Shown in pieces: positions 1-8,460 of a DNA stretch of 64,000 bases. Every line of letters begins with the position of its first letter. The first letter of the stretch is position 1. Origin of the DNA: Paenibacillus sp. BJ-4 (lineage in GTDB: Bacteria > Bacillota > Bacilli > Paenibacillales > Paenibacillaceae); the NCBI RefSeq assembly GCF_020404765.1, contig NZ_JAIVEM010000165.1, positions 1 through 64,000 on the forward strand. Direction: 5' to 3'. The notes below the pieces were generated by a model. It was not told the origin of the DNA and did not search any database. It saw only the letters and a program-made list of their open reading frames with translations. The translations under genes were made by a program, and so were the position numbers.

Positions 1-1
1 G

Positions 2-2167
2 CCGATCGGCAAAGCGTGGCTGAATGCGAAATTCTACATCGTGGACGCGCATCTGAACCCGGTGCCGGTCGGGGTGCTGGGCGAGCTGGTTATCGGCGGA
101 GTCGGGGTAGCGCGCGGGTACTTGAACCGTCCGGAGCTGACAGAAGAGAAGTTCGTAGACAGCCCGTTCGCCGCGGGCGAGCGGCTGTACCGCACGGGAG
201 ACTTGGCGCGGTGGATGGAGGACGGGAACGTGGACTTCATCGGCCGGATCGACAACCAGGCGAAAATCCGGGGCTACCGGATCGAGACGGGCGAGATCGA
301 GTCGCAGCTGCTGCGGGTGGAAGGCGTGCGCGAAGCGGTGGTGCTGGTTCGAAGTGACGCGAACGGGCAGAAAGCGCTGTGCGCGTACTACACAACGGAT
401 GGCGAACTGACGGCGGCAGACCTGAAACGGGCGATCTCCAGCGAGCTGCCGGGTTACATGATCCCGTCGTACTTCGTCGAGCTGGAGCGCCTGCCTCTGA
501 CGCCGAACGGGAAAATCGACCGGAAGGCGCTGCCGGCGCCGGAAGGGGGAGCAAGCGCAGGCCGCGAATACGTGGCGCCGCGCACCGAACTGGAGGCGAA
601 ACTGGTCGCCATCTGGCAGGACGTGCTCGGGCCGGTCACGATTGGCGTGACGGACAACTTCTTCGACCTCGGCGGGCACTCCCTGCGGGCGACGACGCTG
701 GTCAGCAAGGTGCACAAGGAGCTGAGCGTGGACCTGCCGCTGCGCGATGTGTTCCGGCACTCGACCATCGAAGCGATGGCCGAAGCGATCAGCCAATTGG
801 AGCGGCAGGAACACCTTTCCATTCCGGTTCTGGATAAGAGGGATTACTATCCGCTTTCCTCCGTGCAAAAACGGCTGTACATCCAGCAGCAGATGGAAGG
901 CGCCGAGCTTAGCTACAACATGTCCGGCATGACGGTTCTCGTCGGGCGCTTGGAACGGAATCAATTCGAGGCGGCGCTCAAAGGATTGATAGCTCGTCAC
1001 GAAATTTTGCGAACCGGCTTCGAAATGGTCGACGGCGAACCGGTACAACGGATTTATCCGGACTTGAAGTTTGCCGTCGAGTATACGAAAGCGACGGAAA
1101 GTGAAACGAAGAGCATCGTAGACGGCTTTGTACGCGTCTTTGATTTGGAGCGGCCGCCGCTGCTGCGTGTGGGCTTAGTCGAATGGGAAGCGGAACGGCA
1201 TCTGCTCATGCTGGACATTCATCATATCGTCACGGATGGCATGTCGATGGGCATCTTCGTCGAAGAGCTGCTGCGCCTGTATAACGGCGAGACTCTGGAA
1301 CCGCTTCGGATTCAATACAAGGAATTCGCCGCTTGGCAGCAGTCCGAACCTGTAAAAGAGCGGCTGAAACGTCAGGAAGCCTACTGGCTGGACGTGCTGG
1401 AAGGCGAACTGCCGACGCTTGAACTGCCTACGGACTTTGTCAGACCTGCCGCTCGCAGCTTTGAGGGAGATGTGCTGCCTTTCAGCATCGACAAGCAGAT
1501 GACCGACAGCTTGCAGCGCATCGCCGATGAGAACGGTGCCACCCTTTATATGGTGTTATTGGCGGCCTATTCAATCCTGCTCAGCAAGTACTCGGGACAA
1601 GAAGACTTCATTGTAGGCACGCCGGTTTCGGGCCGCACACATGCCGACCTGGAGCCGCTCATCGGAATGTTTGTCAACACTTTGGCGATTCGCCATTATC
1701 CGTCCGGGGAGAAGACGTTCCTCGCTTACTTGAACGAAGTCAAAGAAACGATGCTGGGGGCCTACGACCACCAGGATTATCCGTTCGAGGAGCTTGTGAA
1801 AAAGCTGCAGGCGCCGCGAGATCAAAGCCGCAATCCTGTATTCGATGTCATGTTTGTTCTGGAAACCAAGGAAGATAACGTTCAAAGCTTCGGGGATATC
1901 AAGATCGAATCTTATCCGGAAACTCATACGGTTTCCCAATTTGATCTTACCTTGGTCATTTCGTTGCTGGATGAGGGAATGAACGGGCAGTTTGAATATG
2001 CCACCAAGTTGTTTACGCGCAATCTGATCGACAATTTCGCTCAGGACCTGCTCGTGATCATCACCCAAATTTGCGAACAGCCTTCGGTGCTGTTGAAGGA
2101 TATTTCCCTGAACGGGCAATCCGAACAGGAGCAAGATGTGCTAGAGGCCATTGATATTATTTTCTAA
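2..2167 (+). CDS. Non-ribosomal peptide synthetase, 3' part (A-T-C), partial
   Basis: The reading frame is open from base 2, so the gene begins upstream. In order it shows the end of an adenylation domain (YRTGDL near 210, GRIDNQAKIRGYRIE near 240-290, NGKIDR near 510), a carrier domain (DLGGHSL, phosphopantetheine serine near 680) and a full condensation domain (RHEILRTGF near 1000, HHIVTDG near 1220, IGMFVNTL near 1660, NPVFDVMF near 1840). The enzyme adds amino acids to a peptide on carrier arms. It ends right after the C domain, with no A, T or thioesterase domain, and a terminator follows. The final C domain must therefore accept an aminoacyl carrier on another protein whose first domain is A. 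From memory, PmxE of polymyxin synthetase has this layout and is last in its cluster. That identity is an inference. The A-T part is visibly richer in GC than the C part. Confidence 0.95.
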   Translation, partial: PIGKAWLNAKFYIVDAHLNPVPVGVLGELVIGGVGVARGYLNRPELTEEKFVDSPFAAGERLYRTGDLARWMEDGNVDFIGRIDNQAKIRGYRIETGEIESQLLRVEGVREAVVLVRSDANGQKALCAYYTTDGELTAADLKRAISSELPGYMIPSYFVELERLPLTPNGKIDRKALPAPEGGASAGREYVAPRTELEAKLVAIWQDVLGPVTIGVTDNFFDLGGHSLRATTLVSKVHKELSVDLPLRDVFRHSTIEAMAEAISQLERQEHLSIPVLDKRDYYPLSSVQKRLYIQQQMEGAELSYNMSGMTVLVGRLERNQFEAALKGLIARHEILRTGFEMVDGEPVQRIYPDLKFAVEYTKATESETKSIVDGFVRVFDLERPPLLRVGLVEWEAERHLLMLDIHHIVTDGMSMGIFVEELLRLYNGETLEPLRIQYKEFAAWQQSEPVKERLKRQEAYWLDVLEGELPTLELPTDFVRPAARSFEGDVLPFSIDKQMTDSLQRIADENGATLYMVLLAAYSILLSKYSGQEDFIVGTPVSGRTHADLEPLIGMFVNTLAIRHYPSGEKTFLAYLNEVKETMLGAYDHQDYPFEELVKKLQAPRDQSRNPVFDVMFVLETKEDNVQSFGDIKIESYPETHTVSQFDLTLVISLLDEGMNGQFEYATKLFTRNLIDNFAQDLLVIITQICEQPSVLLKDISLNGQSEQEQDVLEAIDIIF

Positions 2168-2173
2168 TCCCTT

Positions 2174-2230
2174 ACCCGGCTTGGGTGTATGCCGTATTTC
2201 TCTCGGTACGCATCCTGCCGGGTGTTTTTT
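2174..2230 (+). terminator. Rho-independent terminator after the NRPS gene
   Basis: Arms ACCCGGC (2174-2180) and GCCGGGT (2217-2223) enclose a long loop with weaker inner pairing and are followed by a T run. It lies 6 bases after the NRPS stop, which argues that the stop after the C domain is the natural gene end and not a truncation by the nearby IS. Confidence 0.75.
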
Positions 2231-2422
2231 TCCAAATGAAAGGGAAAAATCCACCACAGGAATCTGACGTCAAGTGCCGCTGAGTAACTATTTCAATTTA
2301 TTGGAAAATCGACAAAACACAACAGAAATCGTAGTTTACCTTTGGTATACTAAGAATCAAACCATTTAAACAGAGATAATTCCACCATAAAATCCGAATA
2401 CCCGAAAAACGAAAAGAAGTAA

Positions 2423-3587
2423 TTGCCGATCGTTGCAGACGAGTTTAATCTTTTGACTATGACACCAGAAGAACAACAAAAGGCACACGAAGACTACAGG
2501 AAGAAATACAGATATCTAAAACGTGCGCCGCGGCTACTCGTTTACTACTACCTCATAGGGGAAAAGTTCCGAAATACAATGGCCGAAATAGGCCGCAGGA
2601 AGGGCTGAGAGAGATAGCCGACGACGTTCTGAGTAAGGAATTTCAACAGGAATGCTAGGCTTGGAAATCGATCTCACCGGCACAATTATGCCGCAAGCAT
2701 AATCAGGTGGATCAGGACCTGCTCCAGCAGGTTTTCGAGCGGCTGGCTATGCAGATTTTGTTTAGGCATGGCTGTTCGATAGCAGACCGCAAAGCACTCC
2801 GGATTATCGACTCTACCACCGTTGCTCTTTGCTTGCGGAGGTACAAGTGGGCCGACTTTCGCAAGACCAAGGCTGGTATAAAGCTTCACCTCCGCCTTGC
2901 TTTTGCAGATGCTCATGAGGTCCTGCCAGAGAAGGCAACCATTACGACAGCCAAGAAAAATGACCGGACACAGATGGATGACCTTATCGAAGATGCCGGA
3001 ATCACCTATGTGTTGACCGTGGTTACGTGGACTACAAAGCATTCGATCGTTATTGCTCGAACGGGATATACTTCGTGACTCGCTTGAAGGAGAACGCGGT
3101 GATCGAACCGCTCCAATCGCTTGAAATTCCAGAGGACAGCAAGGTCACCATGGATGAATGGGGGCTGGTAGGTTCCACGCAAAAGCGGATGAAGCACAAG
3201 CTTCGCATGATGGAAACAACCGATTCACAGGGCAATTTTCTCATTCTGCTCACCAACCGTTTCGATCTGTCTTGCGATGAAATCAGTGAGATGTACCGCA
3301 GCCGCTGGGCCATTGAGACCTTCTTCAAATGGATGAAGCAGCACCTGAAGATTAAGCATTTCTATGGAACAAGCAAACAGGCCGTGCACAACCAGGTTTG
3401 GCTGACACTCATCGCTTTTTGCCTGCTTATGCTGGCCAAACTGGACGCGAACGTAGAGCACTCCCTCCTGCAAATCCAGCGGTGGCTGAAGGCTCTGATT
3501 TGGAAGCCCTATGCACAGTGGATCGGGCGTATGAAGCGAAAACCGAGCCGCAAGTCGGCAGGACGAAAGCGGTTAGAACCCACGTAA
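2423..3587 (+). pseudogene. Broken IS4-family transposase
   Basis: Pieces in three frames together read as one DDE transposase of about 388 aa, the usual length for IS4-family enzymes. The first piece (2423-2605) ends near RRKG. The frame then shifts by one to LREIADDVLSKEFQQ, which is interrupted by an in-frame TAG at 2656. It continues through IDSTTVAL (first catalytic Asp near 2810), then shifts again near 3018, where VFDRGYVDYK is expected and one base is missing. The last piece holds the Y-R-E-K signature (YRSRWAIETFFKWMKQHLKIKHF, split here by position 3290-3360) with the catalytic Glu. Two frameshifts plus a stop make it inactive. I could not identify terminal inverted repeats or a target duplication. 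It sits just beyond the NRPS terminator. Confidence 0.85.
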
Positions 3588-4035
3588 CTGAGCCGGCCCG
3601 AAGGGCGTTGTCTGACGCAAAAGCTAAGTAAATATACATAAATTTTCAAATGGACAGGGCTACCTTTAGTGGCTGCTCGACCTTTTGGTTCTCATGGTAG
3701 ATGCTAATTATCTGAATTGTCTGTCAATGTTTTATGCAACGCTAGTGAGAATATCTAAGGCATTGGAATAACTACTGGATAAAACTACCACCCAAATCTG
3801 CTTGGTAGTTTTTTTTTTGTAAAAGGGGTCGAATAAGCTGAATTGAGATTTTTAAGACTCTCTTTATATCCTGCATTTCCTGCATAAATCCCATTTAGAT
3901 TTATCATAAAATGATGCTGTTTTTTCAAGGCTTATCCATCGAGATATTTTTTGTGCCAGTTTTTTTGTTTTCAGATCATTATCTCACTCACGGTTAATTG
4001 AACGAACAATAGGCTCACCTCACACTCTGCGGCTC
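3588..4035. other. Intergenic stretch after the transposase remnant
   Basis: No convincing coding sequence is seen in this roughly 450-base, AT-rich stretch. It contains one clear terminator (3781-3818) that serves no visible intact gene, so it is probably the tail of something lost when the region decayed. Confidence 0.6.
3781..3818 (+). terminator. Orphan terminator
   Basis: Arms AAAACTACCA (3781-3790) and TGGTAGTTTT (3803-3812) form a perfect 10-bp stem with a 12-base loop, followed by a long T run. No intact gene lies directly upstream on the plus strand. Confidence 0.85.
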
Positions 4036-4077
4036 CCGTGACACTAGATACCTTGGAAGCCTTAGAACAACAAATAA

Positions 4078-5280
4078 AAAGTAATAAAGCACGATAATGG
4101 AATTTATAAAGTTAGAACGATTACAGACGAAGAGGATATAATACCTGTACCTGCAATTGGTAAACTGGTTTATAACATTGAAGAGGAAGAATCAACAATT
4201 AGAAAAGAAGACGTTAACGGAACTGAACTCGATTACGAAGAATATGATGAAGGGGGTGATTACTTTGTTCCATTACCTACTAATATTAAACCAATAATAG
4301 ATAGTTTGAATTCACTAGATGACAGAAGAGTTCAAACTGTTATAAATTCTTTAGCCTTGGCAACAAAAGAGAATTTTGAAAATTGGCTTCAGAACTTAAA
4401 AATGAGTGAGTTTGAATATTTAATTACACCTTCAAATAGTTATCCTTATAAAAGGTATATAATCAGGAAAATTATTGCTAATTGTTGCGTATCACATCTT
4501 TCGTTACTTATAAATACACTTGTCTCAAATATCTCGAACGAGAGCCAATTGTCAGTTTATTATGACAATTTAATTGAGAGAGTAAAAAAATTTAAGGAAG
4601 ATCAGAAGGAAGAGTTTATCGGTTTAATGGTGGATATAATTGATTCACTTAAGGACTATGTTCACAAGGGTCAACTTAATGGGAAAAAGACTTTAGCGAA
4701 ACCAAACTTAGATAAATTGAGCTACCTTTTAACTATTTGCGGAAAATCAATCTATAAATCTGCTGAATTAGAGTACAAAGATGTCCAAACCGAAGTATGT
4801 TTAGTTCCAGGGTATCAAGAGATAAAAAGGAAACGTGAAGCTCTTGGAGAAGACTTTTGGTATTATGCCGAAACGTTTTTTTCAGTATTAGAATCAGGAG
4901 GCTGGAATAGTAATCTACCTTCCATAAGTTCACTATTTAAAGAATTAAGTAAAATCAAGTTATCATTCGAACAAAAAAAGAGAATTAATAAACTAGCTAG
5001 AGATATAATGGCTTCATTGAAAGAAGTGAATAATGAATTAGTAAGAGATTTGATAGAAGAATTTAATAAAATAAAAATGGATAATAACCTAACTTTAGTT
5101 CAAAAAGAGCATCTGAAGACAGCACTTCTTGAACTCTCACGAACTACAGGGCGGTTAGTTCAAATATATGGACAATGGACTAAAGATGGACAGATTATTA
5201 GAGATAATTCTTTGAAAAAGAAAATTGATCATTTAAGCACGTTATATGCGACATTCAGTATATTGAGGAAATGGTTATGA
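4078..5280 (+). CDS. Low-GC protein of unknown function, 5' end probably frameshifted
   Basis: I do not recognise this protein. From TTG 4306 it is 324 aa. The same frame is open back to 4078 with protein-like, acidic composition (NIEEEES, EEYDEGGDYF), but contains no ATG/GTG/TTG there. Another frame at 4038-4096 reads VTLDTLEALEQQIKSNK and joins it if one shift near 4085-4095 is assumed, so the 5' end is probably damaged. The protein is mostly helical and Lys/Glu/Leu-rich with no membrane segment. Base composition is much lower in GC than the surrounding genes, suggesting acquisition by transfer. A strong terminator lies at 5591-5623. It sits between an IS remnant and another decayed gene. 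Confidence 0.55.
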   Translation, partial: KVIKHDNGIYKVRTITDEEDIIPVPAIGKLVYNIEEEESTIRKEDVNGTELDYEEYDEGGDYFVPLPTNIKPIIDSLNSLDDRRVQTVINSLALATKENFENWLQNLKMSEFEYLITPSNSYPYKRYIIRKIIANCCVSHLSLLINTLVSNISNESQLSVYYDNLIERVKKFKEDQKEEFIGLMVDIIDSLKDYVHKGQLNGKKTLAKPNLDKLSYLLTICGKSIYKSAELEYKDVQTEVCLVPGYQEIKRKREALGEDFWYYAETFFSVLESGGWNSNLPSISSLFKELSKIKLSFEQKKRINKLARDIMASLKEVNNELVRDLIEEFNKIKMDNNLTLVQKEHLKTALLELSRTTGRLVQIYGQWTKDGQIIRDNSLKKKIDHLSTLYATFSILRKWL

Positions 5281-5447
5281 AAATTATATTATCGTAATAG
5301 TACAAGTTTCCAACTTTCTTTTTATGGTAATTTGTGGTGGTTTCAGACTTTTTATTTTTCGTGTTTATCACGTGCTCTGGCAAACGCAGTAAAATCAACA
5401 AAATTGGTTCACGACTTTTTTATCACCTGACAATTTGTTGATCAAAC

Positions 5448-5487
5448 ACAATAAAGATGAGTTCTGAACAATAAAGTTGAGTTCTAA
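5448..5487. repeat. Two-copy 20-bp tandem repeat
   Basis: The copies ACAATAAAGATGAGTTCTGA and ACAATAAAGTTGAGTTCTAA lie head to tail and differ at two or three bases. They could be a regulatory iteron pair or the footprint of a lost mobile element. Nothing nearby decides between these. Confidence 0.6.
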
Positions 5488-5590
5488 AAATTCAAGCTTA
5501 TTTATTGTTGTACGGATGTACTAAAGTTATGGAGTTTATAAAAAGTAGTAAAATAGCATATTGAAATCAATTAAGTGATTATTTGTAAAT

Positions 5591-5623
5591 AAAAACCCGA
5601 TGAGTAAGTTTCATCGGGTTTTT
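5591..5623. terminator. Strong bidirectional terminator
   Basis: A 13-bp perfect stem (AAAAACCCGATGA, 5591-5603, and TCATCGGGTTTTT, 5611-5623) with a 7-base loop has A and T runs on both sides, so it can work in either direction. It separates the low-GC gene from the next remnant. Confidence 0.9.
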
Positions 5624-5688
5624 ATTTAAGTTAGGAATAGTCTTGTATAATAATTAAAAATGGGTAAGCGAAACGAATTTATATTTGA

Positions 5689-6845
5689 ATGAGGACGGGA
5701 GAGAGAAAGTTGGACGGAGCTATATTGGAACTTGCTAAAACAGATGTACGTGAAGCGATGAGAAAAGAACTACAAATGAACCAATTGTTTGTCGAAAATA
5801 GCGTCGTTTACCGCAACACACCACGACTGTTTAAAATTCAAGTATTTACGGCTATGGCACGTAACGAAGTTCTTCGCCATTTTCTCAATCTGGAAACCTC
5901 CCTGCAGACTCCGAACAGTTTAAAACCCGACCTCCCAATGAGCGAAGCATATCATCATTTGATGTACAAAATAGGTGCTACCCGATATGCACAACATGTG
6001 AAAGTAGAAGCGGAGCATCAATTGTTTCTGGATTACACGCACGCTGATTATAAAAGGAAGAGACATTTCCTCGATGAAGTATTACCGGAGCAACCGAAAT
6101 TATCAAAGATATGGGGAGCATTTTTAAATGGGTTAGGTGTCGTCTTTAGCATAGTTTACGATTATCGGGGGATTCCACTTCTAGTCGGATTTGGACTAAA
6201 GGGGGGCATTCTTTATCAGGAAATGAGCCTACTTTTGAGGTAAATGAAAGTACAAATATAGGTAACCCAGATGAAAAGTCAGTTTCTGATACGTCACAAG
6301 TAATCGATGATTCGAATCAAACTGGCTTTGGAAATGAAGGAGACAGCGGGCATGATTCTCCGAGTTCTGTTAACGAATTTCAAAAGATCAATAACGATGG
6401 TAGTAAGAAGATTACATCTTCAGATGTGGTATGCAATGAGAAAGAGTTGACAGCTTCTTCCGAGAAAAGCATGGTTATAGAAGAAAATACTAATTTTTTT
6501 ACTTTAGGATCTCCAAAGGAAAAGGTGATCGATGTTATGGGTACTTCGACGTCGATCATCGGAAACTCATGGGGCTATGGGGAATCAAATGTGGTATTAG
6601 ACACTAATTACCATGTCATTGGTTGGAATATATCAACCATAATTTGAAAGTATCTATTGGCTCAAAGAAGAAGGGGGCAACTCCATTTACGATAGGTTCT
6701 TCCAGGCAGCAAGTGATTCATGCTATGGGTACCCCTACATCCGTGATTAGGGATTCGTGGGGATATGGTTTTTTTGACGGTTCAATTCGATTTAAATGGT
6801 AAAGTTACGGGTTGGTCAAAGGACAGATCCTGCTATCCATATGGT
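5689..6845 (+). pseudogene. Frameshifted gene with a C-terminal two-copy repeat
   Basis: The first piece (ATG 5689 to TAA 6243, 184 aa) is an alpha-helical domain I do not recognise. At a G6 run (6201-6206) the frame moves by one into an acidic, Ser/Asn-rich linker that runs to 6647. This ends in a repeat reading FTLGSPKEKVIDVMGTSTSI then NSWGYG. A second shift near 6635 leads to a second copy (FTIGSSRQQVIHAMGTPTSV, RDSWGYG). A third shift in a T7 run (6769-6775) continues as VQFDLNGKVTGWS. The repeat resembles the GTPTS-YG-V-F-NGKV module seen in various Bacillales proteins (recalled, not searched). Restoring one base at each site gives one long protein. It is either a real pseudogene or homopolymer sequencing error. 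Confidence 0.65.
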
Positions 6846-7340
6846 TTAGATCAATTTTTCCATAATCATTACGTCTACATATTGGCCATCCATAACCCCT
6901 TGTTTTTCAAAAATGCCGACTTTACGGTAACCCATTTTTCGATAAAGTCCTTGGCCATTTTCATTAAAGTGGAAGGTAAACAGGACAATTTTATAAAAAT
7001 TGTTTTCTCGAGCCTCTTTCTCTAACTCCGAGTGAAGTGCGCTGCCAACGCCTTTACTGCAGAAGGTTCGATCTACGTAAATCGATAGGTCTGCTACACC
7101 ATCATAAGCACAACGATGAGAATAACGATTCAAAGAAGCCCAACCAACCACGACCCCATCCGATTCTGCGACCAAAACGGTGTAGCGGTTTTGATGCTCC
7201 CTAAACCAGTCAACTATATAGTCGAAGTTCTTGGCCTCCATTTCCAGTGTAGCTATCCGATCTTCAATCCCTTGATTGTAAATGTCTAGAATACGATTCA
7301 GATCTTCTGAGGTTGCTGTCCTAACGTTTAATATTGGCAT
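6846..7340 (-). CDS. arsN1: GNAT N-acetyltransferase, ArsN1-like (arsinothricin/phosphinothricin type)
   Basis: This 164-aa protein has the phosphinothricin acetyltransferase pattern. It starts with IYNQGIEDRIATLE, has VVGWASL in the middle, an acetyl-CoA loop near GVGSALH and a C-terminal YRKMGYRKVG segment. Family members acetylate the amino group of glutamate-analogue toxins. Members encoded in arsenic operons are the ArsN1 group, which inactivates arsinothricin, the product of arsenite methylation chemistry. It lies 21 bases after arsM on the same strand, so the two are probably co-transcribed. The substrate is inferred from context. Its 3' end abuts the decayed repeat gene. Confidence 0.85.
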   Translation of the reverse strand: MPILNVRTATSEDLNRILDIYNQGIEDRIATLEMEAKNFDYIVDWFREHQNRYTVLVAESDGVVVGWASLNRYSHRCAYDGVADLSIYVDRTFCSKGVGSALHSELEKEARENNFYKIVLFTFHFNENGQGLYRKMGYRKVGIFEKQGVMDGQYVDVMIMEKLI

Positions 7341-7361
7341 GCTGATCCCCCTACGAGTACA

Positions 7362-8153
7362 TTAGGCTTTCTTGGCCTTAATGACCGCAGAAACAATGTA
7401 ATTATCCACGTTTGCACCAGGTACCCAATCTTTGATGAATGATTTGGACTCATCTTTAGGCTCGATGCTAATACTCGTACGTCCACTTTGCAGAAGCATG
7501 GATTTCATTTCTTCCAATGAAGAGGCGCCGGAAATACAGCCGGAATACAGCTCGTTCAGATCATTTTTTATTTCAGAAGGAAGCTCTGCAGTGGTAATGA
7601 TATCGGAAATTGCTAGTCTGCCGCCCGATTTCAGAACACGAAAGGCTTCGTTGAAGACCTGCTGTTTATTCGGTGAAAGGTTGATCACGCAGTTGGAGAT
7701 AATCACATCTACTGTGCCATCTGCTACCGGTAGATGCTCGATTTCACCTAGACGAAAATTAGTGTTCGTGAAATTCCCTTTAACCGCGTTACTGCGGGCG
7801 TGGCTGATCATATCTGGGGTCATATCGACTCCGATGACCTTGCCGTTGTTCCCTACTTGGCGAGAAGCTAAAAAGCAGTCGAATCCGCCGCCGCTGCCCA
7901 GATCGAGAACAACTTCTCCTGTTTTTAATTCTGCAATAGCTTGCGGGTTACCACAGCCAAGTCCAAGATTTGCTCCTTGGGGAACAGCTGTTAACTCCTC
8001 TGTGGAATATCCCATTTGCAATGAGAGGATATCCATATCGGATGGAGTTCCACAGCAGCTGACTGCTGCGGGGGGATTGACTTCCTTAACAGCAATCTGT
8101 TGGTAATGGTTCCGTACATTTTGGCGTATTTCATCATTCGTAAGTTTATTTAT
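7362..8153 (-). CDS. arsM: Arsenite S-adenosylmethionine methyltransferase
   Basis: This enzyme methylates As(III) using SAM. It has the SAM motif LDLGSGGGFDCFLA, and the three Cys positions used for arsenite are visible in GLGCGNP, ISNCVINL and YSGCISGA. The first ATG in frame is 8034-8036, but that start would lose a conserved N-terminal part (VRNHYQQIA, then SCCG). The frame is open upstream with no ATG/GTG/TTG. ATA at 8151-8153, followed by AAT AAA, lies 9 bases after a perfect AAAGGAG. I therefore place the start there, either as a non-canonical initiation codon or as a mutated ATG. It sits between a Cys-tailed small protein gene and arsN1 on the same strand. Confidence 0.9.
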   Translation of the reverse strand: MNKLTNDEIRQNVRNHYQQIAVKEVNPPAAVSCCGTPSDMDILSLQMGYSTEELTAVPQGANLGLGCGNPQAIAELKTGEVVLDLGSGGGFDCFLASRQVGNNGKVIGVDMTPDMISHARSNAVKGNFTNTNFRLGEIEHLPVADGTVDVIISNCVINLSPNKQQVFNEAFRVLKSGGRLAISDIITTAELPSEIKNDLNELYSGCISGASSLEEMKSMLLQSGRTSISIEPKDESKSFIKDWVPGANVDNYIVSAVIKAKKA

Positions 8154-8169
8154 ATCAAAACACTCCTTT
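8151..8169 (-). promoter_or_regulatory. arsM ribosome binding site with ATA start
   Basis: On the minus strand, AAAGGAG (8163-8169) is followed by 9 bases and then ATA AAT AAA in the arsM frame. No standard start codon exists in the frame between here and the upstream stop near 8220. Confidence 0.5.
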
Positions 8170-8219
8170 AATTTGGATTGAATAGGTGGAACAGAGTTTG
8201 AACAGCTCTTATATTTAAG

Positions 8220-8399
8220 TTAGCAGCAAGTCGCGCAGCAGATGGAGGTTCGCACTGGCTTTGGAAGAAAAAAGTCAAATGACAACCGGCTTTTTTTACG
8301 ATTTGAATGTGACCATTTCCATACGGATTGAGATCGGCGCTGCTTTTCCAATTCGCGAACTTTCATCAGGTATTCCGCAACATAAATGTTTTCGTACAT
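8220..8399 (-). CDS. Small 59-aa protein with CCATCC tail
   Basis: It begins MYENIYVAEYLMKVRELEKQ, preceded by GGAGG at good distance (8409-8413), and ends TSICCATCC. The middle is basic and aromatic (WKWSHSNRKK). I do not recognise a named family. Two vicinal Cys pairs at the C-terminus suggest binding of a soft metal or metalloid, and the position just before arsM and behind a MarR-type operator (8430-8446) supports an arsenic role. That function is inferred. The longer in-frame start at 8444 would overlap the operator and has no Shine-Dalgarno sequence. Confidence 0.6.
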   Translation of the reverse strand: MYENIYVAEYLMKVRELEKQRRSQSVWKWSHSNRKKSRLSFDFFLPKPVRTSICCATCC

Positions 8400-8429
8400 T
8401 TTTAAAAACCTCCATTTGTATGGACTTAA

Positions 8430-8446
8430 ATTTGTAAATTGCAAAT
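8430..8446. promoter_or_regulatory. Palindromic operator, probably for the Cys-rich MarR regulator
   Basis: ATTTGTAAATTGCAAAT is a near-perfect 17-bp palindrome with core TTGYAAATTRCAA. The same core occurs at 8949-8961 upstream of the marR gene. It lies between marR and the small Cys-tailed gene. Confidence 0.7.
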
Positions 8447-8460
8447 ATTATAGGAGAGTA

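Larger units (their letters stand above)
5281..5688. other. AT-rich intergenic region with a short tandem repeat and terminator
   Basis: No gene is seen here. It holds a 20-base unit repeated twice at 5448-5487 and a bidirectional terminator at 5591-5623. The remainder is AT-rich with no open frame worth calling. Confidence 0.6.

Noticed and set aside
1571..2134. Long open frame on the minus strand inside the NRPS gene
   Set aside because: It lies opposite well-conserved condensation-domain sequence and has no ribosome binding site or family resemblance, so it is a shadow frame.
3588..3660. Right terminal inverted repeat of the IS4-like element
   Set aside because: I compared flanks at 2270-2420 and 3590-3670 by eye and found no convincing matching ends.
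7432..8106. Long plus-strand open frame opposite arsM
   Set aside because: arsM on the minus strand has all SAM and Cys motifs. The opposite frame is low-complexity in character and has no start signal.
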